Shown: positions 44,442 through 52,837 of the stretch, piece after piece
Position numbering within the stretch: position 1 is the first letter of the stretch
Layout: the number at the start of each line of letters is the position of its first letter
Assembly: GCA_964548165.1 (NCBI GenBank)
Contig: CAZJQD010000011.1
Coordinates: 17,532-80,637 of the forward strand
Source: CAZJQD01 sp964548165 [NCBI: uncultured bacterium]
GTDB taxonomy: Bacteria; UBA8481
Direction: 5' to 3'
DNA length: 63,106 bases
Notes under the pieces: generated by a model
What the model was told of the DNA's origin: nothing
Database searches by the model: none
What the model saw: only the letters and a program-made list of their open reading frames with translations
Program-made: the position numbers and the translations under genes

Positions 44442-46589
44442 GTGCGCCGCGAGGGGGCCTGGATAGCCGCGGGATGGGTTCTGATCATCCTCGCCCTTTC
44501 CCTGGTCCTTCACGAGGAATGGTCCCGGATCGGTTTCGAGGACGACCAGATCTGGTACGTGCCCGTCATCGACGCGGGGACGCGCGGGAAGGATCTTCTC
44601 GATGCCGCGGGATTCCTCGCCGATCCGCGGCACAAGGAGTACGCCATGTTCACGCTCAACGTGCACACGGCGGCGATCCTGCGGATCTGCGGACCGCGCC
44701 CCGAGGTCTTCCTGCTGGTCTCCCTGGGCCTGCACGCGGTCCTCTCGGGCCTCGTCTTCCTCCTCGCCCGCTCCCTTCTCCTTCCTCGCACCTGGGCTCA
44801 CGCCACCGCCATGCTCTTCTTCGCGGCGTTTCTTCACGCTGACTCCTGGCGGTGGACGATGGCCGCCCAGCACCAGCACGTCGTCCTGGCGGGTCTCGCC
44901 GTTCTCCTGGGCGCCATCATGTCCGAGCGCCGTCGCGCGGCGGGGCGTCCCGATGCCGGGTGGCGTGCCCTCGCGCTCCTGGCCGCCGCCCTGGGATCCT
45001 TCTGCCGCATCGCCAATCTCGTCATTCCCGGCGCCCTCCTCGCGCTCGTAATCGCCGGCGAGACGGATCGCGAGCGATCGGCGCGCCTGCGCCGCTGGCT
45101 CCCCGCCCTGGCGTGGTGGTTCGGGTACCCGCTCGTGGAGATCGCCGTCTCGCGCCCGTACGCGATCGGCTTCGCGCTGTCGGCCCTTCCGACCGACCTT
45201 GGCGCCCCCGGGCACTATCTCGTTCTCGCGACGGGTTCGATCGCGGCGCTGGCCATTCTCGATCGCGTTCTCGCGCGCCGTGCCGCCAGCGTCGGGGGAG
45301 GCGCTGACGCTATGGGAGAGGGATCGCGTGGTCGCGTGGGCCGAGCCTTGTCGTGGCACCGACTCGTCCCCGTCGCCGCCGTGGCGGTCTTCGTGGCGAT
45401 CGGGGGACTGGGGATGCTGAGAATAGCCGGAGCCATGGCGGTATCCCTGGTGGCGCCCGGGGGATTCGCCCAGGGCGCCCTCAACCGGTTTCATTGGCAT
45501 TATCTCCCGGTGTCGGGGCCCGGAGATCTCGTCTACGTGCTGGCCGGTCTCGGTCTTCTCGCCGCGTGGTGGCGGCTGGTGCGCGAGGAAGGCACTTGGG
45601 CCGCGCTGGGAGGCTGGTTTCTCGTCGCGGGGTATTTCCTCACGCATTCGGGGTCCGTTCCCGGCGGCAGCAATCCGACGGCGGTTCCTTCGCGATACTT
45701 CCTCTACCTGACCCCCGTCGTCCTGCCCGTCCTCGCCCAGACCGTGCGCGCGGCTTGGCTCGGCGTCGCCCAGAGCCTGCCCGTGACGCTCCTGGTGCCG
45801 GCCCGGCTGGTGCGCGCCGGCATCCTCGTCTCGCTCGCCGTGGCCAACGTGGACGCCTTCGGGCACCAGGCGTTTCGCAGCCGCATGGTGAACGCGTATC
45901 CCTCGTACGAAGGTCTCCGTGCCGCGATGCTGGCCGGATCGGCCCCGTGGTCCTGGCCCCGCCCGGTTCGCGCGGTGCGGCTCGACGGCGCCTGCCAGGC
46001 GCCCCACCGGGATCGATTTCAGTCGTTCCTCGCGCACTCCTGGGATGATCGCTTCGTGCCCCGAGCCGCCTTGTGGCGCGCCTTCGGGTACGAGGAGGGC
46101 TTCACGGCCACCTTCGACGGCGAGTCGCGAGTGGATCCAGGCCCCACCATTCGCATCGCGGGCCTCTCCGTGGCTGATGAGGCGGGCAGGGAGGCCGACC
46201 CCTTCGTGGTGGCCGTGGCGCGCGCCGAAGGCCTTTTGGCCGCCGGCGACTCGGAGTCCGCGCGAGGCGTGTTATGGACCGCTTACGCGACCCGGCCCTT
46301 TCTCCTGAGATTCCTGCTCGGTGATCGTCCGCTGGAGGACTTGACCCTGGTGACCGGCGGCGGACCGCTCGCGCCGTGGCTGCGCGGCCTGAAACATTCC
46401 CACCTCGGCCTGACCCCCTGGGATCGCCGTCCGGACCCCGCGCTCGATCGGACCGCGGCCCTCGTGGAGAACGAACTGCGCGCCTACGTCGGGGTCATCG
46501 ACCGCCTGGTCGCATGCGAGGAGGCCTCGCAGGGAGACGGGAACCTGCTCCGGGCCGCCCGCGAGCTGATCGCCGGGGGCGAGTTCTAG
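44442..46589 (+). CDS. GT-C-like polytopic membrane protein with long soluble tail
   Basis: 715 residues: about eleven membrane segments over the first 480 residues, then a soluble tail of over 200 residues. The first outer loop is IGFEDDQIWYVPVIDAG, acidic as in GT-C enzymes. The soluble part (LHEEW at the start is cytoplasmic-like; the tail has FTATFDGESRVDPGPT) has no motif I know. As the last gene of the sugar cluster, it may transfer the newly made sugar from a lipid donor. GTG start two bases past gmhB. The stop overlaps the stop of the convergent transketolase gene. Confidence 0.65.
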   Translation: MRREGAWIAAGWVLIILALSLVLHEEWSRIGFEDDQIWYVPVIDAGTRGKDLLDAAGFLADPRHKEYAMFTLNVHTAAILRICGPRPEVFLLVSLGLHAVLSGLVFLLARSLLLPRTWAHATAMLFFAAFLHADSWRWTMAAQHQHVVLAGLAVLLGAIMSERRRAAGRPDAGWRALALLAAALGSFCRIANLVIPGALLALVIAGETDRERSARLRRWLPALAWWFGYPLVEIAVSRPYAIGFALSALPTDLGAPGHYLVLATGSIAALAILDRVLARRAASVGGGADAMGEGSRGRVGRALSWHRLVPVAAVAVFVAIGGLGMLRIAGAMAVSLVAPGGFAQGALNRFHWHYLPVSGPGDLVYVLAGLGLLAAWWRLVREEGTWAALGGWFLVAGYFLTHSGSVPGGSNPTAVPSRYFLYLTPVVLPVLAQTVRAAWLGVAQSLPVTLLVPARLVRAGILVSLAVANVDAFGHQAFRSRMVNAYPSYEGLRAAMLAGSAPWSWPRPVRAVRLDGACQAPHRDRFQSFLAHSWDDRFVPRAALWRAFGYEEGFTATFDGESRVDPGPTIRIAGLSVADEAGREADPFVVAVARAEGLLAAGDSESARGVLWTAYATRPFLLRFLLGDRPLEDLTLVTGGGPLAPWLRGLKHSHLGLTPWDRRPDPALDRTAALVENELRAYVGVIDRLVACEEASQGDGNLLRAARELIAGGEF

Positions 46590-47560
46590 CTCTTCGCGAC
46601 CGTCGCGGGGCGCCCGGTCTCCAGCCACCGCTGAACCTTCCCGGTGATGCCCGGGACGTCGAACCCGTACTTCTTCCAGATGACGGCTCGTCCGCCGTAG
46701 TCGAAGACGAACCGGTCATCCTGGCCAATGCGAAGCAAGGGCTTCTGGATGCCGTGGTCGACGAAGAGCTCGGCGATGGACGAGCCCATGCCGCCGGCCA
46801 GGAGGTGTTCCTCCAGCGTGACGACGCGCTTGGCGCCGTCGACGATCCCGAAGAGGAGCTCGGTGTCGATGGGCTTGACGCGGAAGAGATCGACGACGCC
46901 GACGGAGAGGCCGACCTTCGCCAGTTCCTCGGCCGCCAGGTGCGCCTGGTGGACCATGATGCCCATGGCGATGATGACGAGGTCCGTTCCCTGGCGGGCG
47001 TGGACCAGGCCCTTCGTGAAGTCGGGGGATTGTCCCTCGTACAGGCTGGGTATGCCCGCGCGGTCGAAGCGGATGTAGGCGGGCGAGGGATCGGCGTGGA
47101 CGATCGGTGCCAGGGCGGCGGCCGTGATGGAATCGGCGGGGGAGTAGATCTTCATGCCCGGCAGGGCCCTCATGATGGAGATATCCTCGACCGTGTGGTG
47201 CGACGGGCCCATGATGTCGTAGGCATAGCCGGCGCCGACGCCGAGGTTGACGATCGGGAGGTTCATGGCGCAGATGTCGAGCTTGTTCTGCTCGTGCACG
47301 CGCGTCGTCACGAACGGGGCGATGGCGTAGGTGTAGACCTTCTTGCCCTCGAACGCCAGGCCGCAGGCCATGCCGATCATCTGCTGCTCGGCGATGCCGA
47401 CCGTGTAGAACTGCCCCGGCAGGTTCTGCTCGAACTTGTCCATCGTCGGGGCGCCGTTGTCGGCGGAGACGATGACGAGGTTGCGGTCCTTCTCGGCAAT
47501 GGTGTACAGCGCGTCGAAGAACGCGTCGCGCATGCCGATGATGAATTTCGTGCTGCCCAT
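46586..47560 (-). CDS. Transketolase C-terminal subunit
   Basis: 324 residues: pyrimidine-binding domain, then the C-terminal transketolase domain. VGIAEQQMIGMACGLAFEG carries the thiamine-activating Glu; GPSHHTVEDISIMRALPGM and VVTLEEHLLAGGMGSSIAEL are typical of split bacterial transketolase or DXS-like proteins. The partner N-terminal subunit gene is 30 bases upstream. The pair would move two-carbon ketol units, as in forming sedoheptulose 7-phosphate, the entry to heptose synthesis, or it may act on a nucleotide sugar. Convergent with and overlapping the sugar cluster's last gene. Confidence 0.88.
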   Translation of the reverse strand: MGSTKFIIGMRDAFFDALYTIAEKDRNLVIVSADNGAPTMDKFEQNLPGQFYTVGIAEQQMIGMACGLAFEGKKVYTYAIAPFVTTRVHEQNKLDICAMNLPIVNLGVGAGYAYDIMGPSHHTVEDISIMRALPGMKIYSPADSITAAALAPIVHADPSPAYIRFDRAGIPSLYEGQSPDFTKGLVHARQGTDLVIIAMGIMVHQAHLAAEELAKVGLSVGVVDLFRVKPIDTELLFGIVDGAKRVVTLEEHLLAGGMGSSIAELFVDHGIQKPLLRIGQDDRFVFDYGGRAVIWKKYGFDVPGITGKVQRWLETGRPATVAKS

Positions 47561-47590
47561 CAGAGTCTCCCTGCGGCTCTCGCCGATCCC

Positions 47591-48574
47591 TTATTCATAC
47601 TCGTAGTCCGCCGTGTAGCCCGTGCCCTTGATCTTCTTGGTCTCGCCCGTGGGTTCCTCGAAGACCTTCGTGCCGACCGTGTCGCTGCCGGAGCAGCCGA
47701 GGTTTCGCGCCAGGTCCTTGCGGACCGATTCGAGGTCGGCGCCCTGCGGGACGCGGTAGTGCCAGAGCCTGCGGTTGGCCATCAGCTCGATGCCGCGGCC
47801 CTTCACCGTGTTCGCGATGATCATGAGCGGCTTGTCGCCGGGCTTGCGGTCCCGGACGTCCGCGAGCGCCTGGAAGATCTCGGGGAAGGAGTGCCCGTTG
47901 ATGACCCGGACCTCGAACCCGAACGCGGCGAACTTCTCGTCGAGCGGATTGAGCCGGGGGCCGTCGCGCGGGGTCTTGATCTGGTCCGTGAAGCCCAGCA
48001 CGCCCTGGCCGTTGCGATCGACGATGCAGACGAGGTTGTGGTACTTCTGCGATCCCGCGAAGATGGCCGCCTCCCAGTTCGAACCCTCGTACAGCTCGGC
48101 GTCGCCCAGCAGGCAGACGACGATGTGCTTCTTGCCGTCGTTGAGCGCGGCCTGGCACATGCCGGTGGCCACCGGGAGCCCGTGGCCGAGGGAGCCGGTG
48201 ACGACCTCGATGCCCGGGATGTTCCACTCCGCGTGCACGCCGAGGATGGAGCCCTCCTGCGCGAAGCGATCGAGCTCGTCCTCGGGGAAAAACCCCATCC
48301 GGGCGAGGATGGGGTAGAGCCCGATGCCGCCCTGGCCCTTCGAGAGGATGAAGCGATCGCGCCCGTCCCAGCGCGGCTGCTTCGGATCCACGTGGAGGAT
48401 CCCGCCGAAGTAGAGCGCGGTGAGAAGCTCCGTCTGCGAGCAGGCGGTCGAGAGATGGCCGCTCGAGGCCATCAGGGCCATGTCGAGGACCTTGTTGCGC
48501 ACCCACTGCGCCTTCTCAGCCAGCGGGGCATAGCGGGCCTCGGTCTCCGTGGCCTCCAGAGTTGCTGTCGTCAT
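47591..48574 (-). CDS. Transketolase N-terminal subunit with altered motifs
   Basis: 327 residues, the diphosphate-binding half. SGHLSTACSQTELLTALYFG and VVTGSLGHGLPVATGMCQAAL are clear. The usual SKGH is SKGQ (histidine normally near thiamine replaced by glutamine) and the GDGE motif is GDAE; the metal-binding D and N (VDRN) remain. This departs from housekeeping enzymes and suggests another substrate. ATG overlaps the stop of the radical SAM gene in ATGA, so the three proteins (radical SAM, N- and C-subunits) probably work in one pathway. Confidence 0.87.
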   Translation of the reverse strand: MTTATLEATETEARYAPLAEKAQWVRNKVLDMALMASSGHLSTACSQTELLTALYFGGILHVDPKQPRWDGRDRFILSKGQGGIGLYPILARMGFFPEDELDRFAQEGSILGVHAEWNIPGIEVVTGSLGHGLPVATGMCQAALNDGKKHIVVCLLGDAELYEGSNWEAAIFAGSQKYHNLVCIVDRNGQGVLGFTDQIKTPRDGPRLNPLDEKFAAFGFEVRVINGHSFPEIFQALADVRDRKPGDKPLMIIANTVKGRGIELMANRRLWHYRVPQGADLESVRKDLARNLGCSGSDTVGTKVFEEPTGETKKIKGTGYTADYEYE

Positions 48575-50223
48575 GCGTGAACGGCTCCCTTCGTCTGCGA
48601 TTCCAGGCCGCGTGGCTCAACCTTGAGCGGCGCGGCGTACTTGCGTTTCAACGTGTACGTGGTCAGTTTCTCGAGGTGCTCCACGACCTCGGTTCCGAAT
48701 TTCTCCCGGACGAGGTTGAGGTAGGTCGGCGCCGTGAAGTAGGTCTGCCAGGCCTTGTCGCGCCACGCGAGCACTTCCCCGGCGGAAAGGTGCTCGGTCG
48801 GGAGCGGCAGTTGCTCGAAGGAGTGCTGCGAGAAGTCGTGCCACTGGGCCGGCAACTGCCAGCCGTTGGCGATGGCGAGCGTGTAGAGCTTGGAACCGGG
48901 ATAGGCCATGCCCGAGTAGAAGTTGGCAAACTCGCAGTTCAGATCGAGCGAGAGGTCCAGGGTCTCCTGCATCGACTCGTAGGTGTCGTCCGGCAGGCCG
49001 AAGATGTAGTTCCCGAGGATGTAGATCCCGGCGTCCTTGATGCGCCGGCACGTGCCCTTGATGTCCTCCGCGCCGTAGCGCCCCTTCAGAACGCCATCGC
49101 GCACGTGCTTCGACCCGGACTCGATGCCGAGGCAGAGCCAGTTGAAGCCGGCCTTCTTGAGCTTCTCGAGGAACTTGTCCTTCACGGTGTCGACGCGCGC
49201 GTACGCCCAGAAGTTGAAGTCGTAGCCGCGCTCGATGATGAGATCGCAGAGCTTGAGGACGTGCTTCTCGTGGAGGACGAACATCTCGTCGGCGATCTTG
49301 ATGTTCTTGACGTTGTACTTCGTCGCCAGCGTGTCGAGCTGGGTGATGACGAAGTCCGGGTCCCAGTAGCGGATCGACGGGTTGCCGAACGGCGCGTTGA
49401 TGCAGCAGAAGGTGCAGCGGTAGGGGCACCCGAGCGAGGTGTAGATGGACGCGTACGGCTGGCGCTCGTGGATGTGATCGAAGCAGTGCCAGTTGTGCGC
49501 GCGGTAGACGTTCATGGGCAGGAGGTCGAAGGCCATGCCGGGAAGGTCCGACGACAGGAGCGACTCGGGGATGACGTCGCCCGGCGACGTGAAGACGGGT
49601 CCGCCGTTCTGGGTGTACCAGAGCCCGGGCACCTTGCGGTACTGGGTCTCGTCGTCGAGGTCCTGGACGCGGAGGAGCCCCAGGAGCGTCTGGGGGCCCT
49701 CGCCCTGGCAGACGAAGTCGGCGCCGGTCTCCCGGAGCGATCGCTCGGGGAGCGCCGCGACGTGCCCGCCTACGAGGAGCACCTTGACGTCCGGGAGATT
49801 CTCCTTCAGCGCCCTGGTGATGGCGGCGGAGACCGTCATGTTCTGGGTCGATGCCGAGGGTTGCTGGCCGTAGACGACGACGCAGACGAGTCGAGCCTTC
49901 GATTCCTCGGCCCGCTTCACGATCGCGGCCTCGGAGAGCGCCTCCGCTTCCTGGTCGGCGATGGCCACGTTGTATCCCTTGGCGCGGGCGAAGTTGGCCA
50001 GGAGGGCCGCCCAGATCGGGGTCTCGATGGCCGCGTACTCCCTCGCCAATTCCTGGTAGATGACCTTGTTGTTGCCCGGAGAGACGAAAAGAGCGTCGAG
50101 CGTGGAGTCGCCGGTCATCGGGGCGGCATCGGCGCGGCGGGAAGAAACGAAACGGGCGCGCCGGGAGCCGAAGCCGGCCCCGGAGTCGGTGAAGAAAGCG
50201 GGCTTGTCATGAACGCCCTCCAT
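48571..50223 (-). CDS. B12-binding-type radical SAM enzyme
   Basis: 550 residues from ATG 50223; ATG 50118 would give 515. An N-terminal B12-type Rossmann domain (LDALFVSPGN through VLLVGGHVAALPE) lacks the classic DxHxxG. The radical SAM domain has SLGCPYRCTFCCINAP with CxxxCxxC for the 4Fe-4S cluster, then IKIADEMFVLH and LGIESGSKHVRDGVLKG. Such enzymes methylate unactivated carbons or rearrange substrates. Its coupling to a split transketolase and closeness to sugar genes suggest C-methylation or another radical change of a sugar. AAGGG before 50223 favours that start. Confidence 0.88.
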   Translation of the reverse strand: MEGVHDKPAFFTDSGAGFGSRRARFVSSRRADAAPMTGDSTLDALFVSPGNNKVIYQELAREYAAIETPIWAALLANFARAKGYNVAIADQEAEALSEAAIVKRAEESKARLVCVVVYGQQPSASTQNMTVSAAITRALKENLPDVKVLLVGGHVAALPERSLRETGADFVCQGEGPQTLLGLLRVQDLDDETQYRKVPGLWYTQNGGPVFTSPGDVIPESLLSSDLPGMAFDLLPMNVYRAHNWHCFDHIHERQPYASIYTSLGCPYRCTFCCINAPFGNPSIRYWDPDFVITQLDTLATKYNVKNIKIADEMFVLHEKHVLKLCDLIIERGYDFNFWAYARVDTVKDKFLEKLKKAGFNWLCLGIESGSKHVRDGVLKGRYGAEDIKGTCRRIKDAGIYILGNYIFGLPDDTYESMQETLDLSLDLNCEFANFYSGMAYPGSKLYTLAIANGWQLPAQWHDFSQHSFEQLPLPTEHLSAGEVLAWRDKAWQTYFTAPTYLNLVREKFGTEVVEHLEKLTTYTLKRKYAAPLKVEPRGLESQTKGAVHA

Positions 50224-50313
50224 GATCCCTTGATAAGGCGCCAAAGTCAACGTCCCGCAGCGGCGCGAGGGGCTCAAGAATGGTGAAAAAAGACACCTGG
50301 GATGCTATTAGAG

Positions 50314-51015
50314 CTACTTCCAGTACCAGAGCTCGCGGAAGAACTGGGTCATGTAAGCCCCGCCCCAACGGATGATCTGGAGTTTGCGGACGCCGCTGAT
50401 GCGCTTGGGCTCGTCGGCCGGGATCTCGCCGAGCTTGAGCTTTCGCTTGGCCGCCCGGACCGATAGGAGAGGCTCGATGCCCAGGACCGTGAACCACCAC
50501 CGCTCCGGCGCGTAGCTCTCCTCCTTGTGGAGGTCCAGCTCGTAGAAGAGGTTCGTGCGGTACGCGCGCAGCATCACCATCGCGTCGGTGTAGTCCGCCC
50601 CGTGGAGCACGTTGACGGTGCGGGTGAAGAGCCAGTTGCCGAAGGAGGTGATCGCGTCGTCGTCGTCGCTCGTGGCCTCGCCCTTGTAGCGCGAGCCGAT
50701 CACCATGTCATAGCCCTCTTTCATCTTCTCGACGAGGGCCGGGATCGCGGCCGGGACGGAATTGCCGTCGGGGCTGAAGGTGATGACGACGTCTCCCTTG
50801 ATGTGGGGCCAGCCCTCGATGAAGGCGTGCCGGAGCCCCTTCTTCTTCTGGACGTAGACATCGTAGCCGCGCTCTTTCGCGTACTCGACGGTTCCATCCG
50901 TGGACTGGCCGTCGACGACCAGGATCTGATCCACCCAGGAGGGGTCGATCTGCGGCATGAGTATCTCCATGCCTTCGCGCTCGTTGAGCGTGGGCACGAA
51001 CAGGGTGGTCTTCAT
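50314..51015 (-). CDS. Dpm1-like family 2 glycosyltransferase
   Basis: 233 residues, one GT-A domain. TLFVPTLNEREGMEILMP opens, ILVVDGQSTDGTVEYA holds the nucleotide, and VITFSPDGNSVPAAIP and MVIGSRYKGEA follow. It resembles dolichol-phosphate mannosyltransferases, but the acidic pair is reduced to SPDGN. Probably makes a lipid-linked sugar donor for membrane glycosyltransferases, such as that encoded just upstream with an ATGA overlap. The 90-base gap to the radical SAM gene contains a T6 run but no good hairpin. Confidence 0.85.
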   Translation of the reverse strand: MKTTLFVPTLNEREGMEILMPQIDPSWVDQILVVDGQSTDGTVEYAKERGYDVYVQKKKGLRHAFIEGWPHIKGDVVITFSPDGNSVPAAIPALVEKMKEGYDMVIGSRYKGEATSDDDDAITSFGNWLFTRTVNVLHGADYTDAMVMLRAYRTNLFYELDLHKEESYAPERWWFTVLGIEPLLSVRAAKRKLKLGEIPADEPKRISGVRKLQIIRWGGAYMTQFFRELWYWK

Positions 51016-52727
51016 GGGGTTGCCGATACTAGGGGAGCATCCGGCGACCGTCCATGCGAAACCGCTTCCGGCGCGCCGGCGCGGGTGGCCACCAGGCTCC
51101 CGGATCCGTCGGAGCGGGCCTCCCATGCGAGCCACCAGGCGGGATCGGGGCGAACGACGTCGCCATGGATGACCTCGGTATAGCTGTTGAGATCGAGCTG
51201 GACACCGTGGACGGTGAAGTGGCCGGGAGGGAGGGGGCCATGCCAGGTGTCGGCCTCCGGCTTCGCGCGGAATCGGAAACTGAAGCCCGGCTCCTCTTCG
51301 TGAGCGCGCCGCCACTCGCCGACCGCCCGCAGGAGGGCCACGGTCGGCGCCTGGTTCTCGACGTACTGCGTGTTGAGGTTCCAGGCGGCCGGGATGTTGA
51401 GAACGAGAAAGAGCACCCCGACGGCGGCCAGCGCCTGCGTCGTTCGCTCGAAGAGCCTGGCATGGCGGGCGATCGAGCCCAGGAGCACGGCGACAAGGAT
51501 CGCGGCCAGCGCCAGGAAGGCGTAGGCCCAGGAGAGGTTGAAGGTGAGGTGAATGACGCCGCGCTGGCTGAGCCGACCGGCGGCGATGAGGAACGTGTAG
51601 GCGAGAAGGGCGGCCAGCGGCGTCCAGGCTTCAGGCCACGTGACCCCATGTGGGGACGCGGCGGGAGACGGGGACGCGGGAGAGGCCGTCGCGGACCGTG
51701 AAGGGCGCGCAAAAAAGCCGACGAACGCGAGGAGGACGTAGCCGACATGGGCCGCGAGGGTCAGTGGACCGGGTAGCCACGGTGAGCGCGACGGTTCGAT
51801 CCCCCAGACGATAATGCGCGAGACGCACGAGTAGGCGAATTGGTGCGGGGTGAAGAGGATATCCAGCCAGAAGCGCCATGCGGTTGCCATGGAGAGCCAG
51901 GCCGGCAGGAGAACGGCTTTCTGGCTGCTGCCGTAGCCCTCGAGGGGGGCAACGATGTAGGGGGAGCGCACGGCGAAGTCGAGCCCGCTCAATGCCGCGT
52001 AGAGGACGGGAACCAGGAGTAACCCAAGGCCGGCGCGAAGGTGTCGCGAGGCGTTCCGGGCGGGCGCGCCCGCGGCCTCGTTGCTCGCGCCCGCTGTGCC
52101 CGCGAGCGCCACGCGTAGCGCGAGGATCGCCGACAGTATGGCGCCGAACTCGTAGCAGAACGTCGCGACCAGCATGTGACCGGCGGCGAGGCGGATGCGA
52201 CCGGGCTCGGGAGTCGGCGACCGCGCGGCGAGCTCGGCGTGGCGCCAGGCCGTCAACGCGAAGACCTGGAACGTCATGTAACCGTTGATGTGGTTCCACG
52301 TCACGGTCTCCACGTTGAGGGCCGCCAGGGCGAAGAGCGAGGCCAGGCCGAGCGCGACGCGGTCGGGGATCCACAGGACAAGGAGCGCGTGGAGTCGCCA
52401 GAGGACGAGGAGGTGGAGGGCGAGCCCCGTCAGCTGCCACCACGCGAACCGGTCCTCGAAGAGGAGTCGTTGCACGCCGAGCTGGAGGAAGAAGAGCGGA
52501 CGAAAGAGAAGGCTGTCGCCGGCGGCGATCTGCCGGGATCGGCTGTAGGAAACAACGGCCTCGACCATCTCCAGCATGCCGGCGCTCCCGTTGGTTTCCG
52601 CGAGGATGCAGCGTTGATCGCCGCGGGGGAGGTGATCGAGCGAAGGAAGATAGACGATGACCACGGCGAGGAGGACGAGGACCCACAAGGGGTCCGGGCG
52701 CGGCGTGACAGAGCGGGACTCGACCAT
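51012..52727 (-). CDS. GT-C-like polytopic membrane protein
   Basis: 571 residues with about ten hydrophobic segments. The first outer loop, SLDHLPRGDQRCILAE, has an Asp where GT-C enzymes are catalytic; RPLFFLQLGVQRLLFEDRFAWWQ follows. The C-terminal region is soluble (FTVHGVQLDLNSYTEVIHGD). Probably transfers sugar from the lipid donor made by the GT2 gene whose start overlaps its stop. ATG 52727 is chosen; a promoter TTGATA-17-TAAGGT lies ten bases upstream. Confidence 0.65.
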   Translation of the reverse strand: MVESRSVTPRPDPLWVLVLLAVVIVYLPSLDHLPRGDQRCILAETNGSAGMLEMVEAVVSYSRSRQIAAGDSLLFRPLFFLQLGVQRLLFEDRFAWWQLTGLALHLLVLWRLHALLVLWIPDRVALGLASLFALAALNVETVTWNHINGYMTFQVFALTAWRHAELAARSPTPEPGRIRLAAGHMLVATFCYEFGAILSAILALRVALAGTAGASNEAAGAPARNASRHLRAGLGLLLVPVLYAALSGLDFAVRSPYIVAPLEGYGSSQKAVLLPAWLSMATAWRFWLDILFTPHQFAYSCVSRIIVWGIEPSRSPWLPGPLTLAAHVGYVLLAFVGFFARPSRSATASPASPSPAASPHGVTWPEAWTPLAALLAYTFLIAAGRLSQRGVIHLTFNLSWAYAFLALAAILVAVLLGSIARHARLFERTTQALAAVGVLFLVLNIPAAWNLNTQYVENQAPTVALLRAVGEWRRAHEEEPGFSFRFRAKPEADTWHGPLPPGHFTVHGVQLDLNSYTEVIHGDVVRPDPAWWLAWEARSDGSGSLVATRAGAPEAVSHGRSPDAPLVSATP

Positions 52728-52737
52728 GATCGAGCCC

Positions 52738-52766
52738 ACCTTACGGCAGGCCCGCCGCGCTATCAA
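52738..52766 (-). promoter_or_regulatory. Candidate promoter with near-leaderless start
   Basis: On the minus strand TTGATA (52766-52761), 17-base spacer and TAAGGT (52743-52738) end ten bases before ATG 52727. The -35 matches five of six positions. The leader would be only about three bases. Confidence 0.45.
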
Positions 52767-52837
52767 TCGACGGCGGCTACGCCGCCGGCGCTGACGAGCT
52801 CGTTGCCGCGCGCCCCTGGCTCTGGCAGTCTTCCTCC

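Noticed and set aside
44442-46589. Oligosaccharide polymerase or flippase as identity of the last gene of the sugar cluster
   Set aside because: Polytopic layout with acidic first loop and soluble tail fits GT-C better, but the evidence is weak, so it was kept as GT-C-like only.
50280-50313. Possible terminator with a T6 run after the GT2 gene on the minus strand
   Set aside because: Only a four-base stem (GGTG/CACC) surrounds the T run, and no stable hairpin precedes it.
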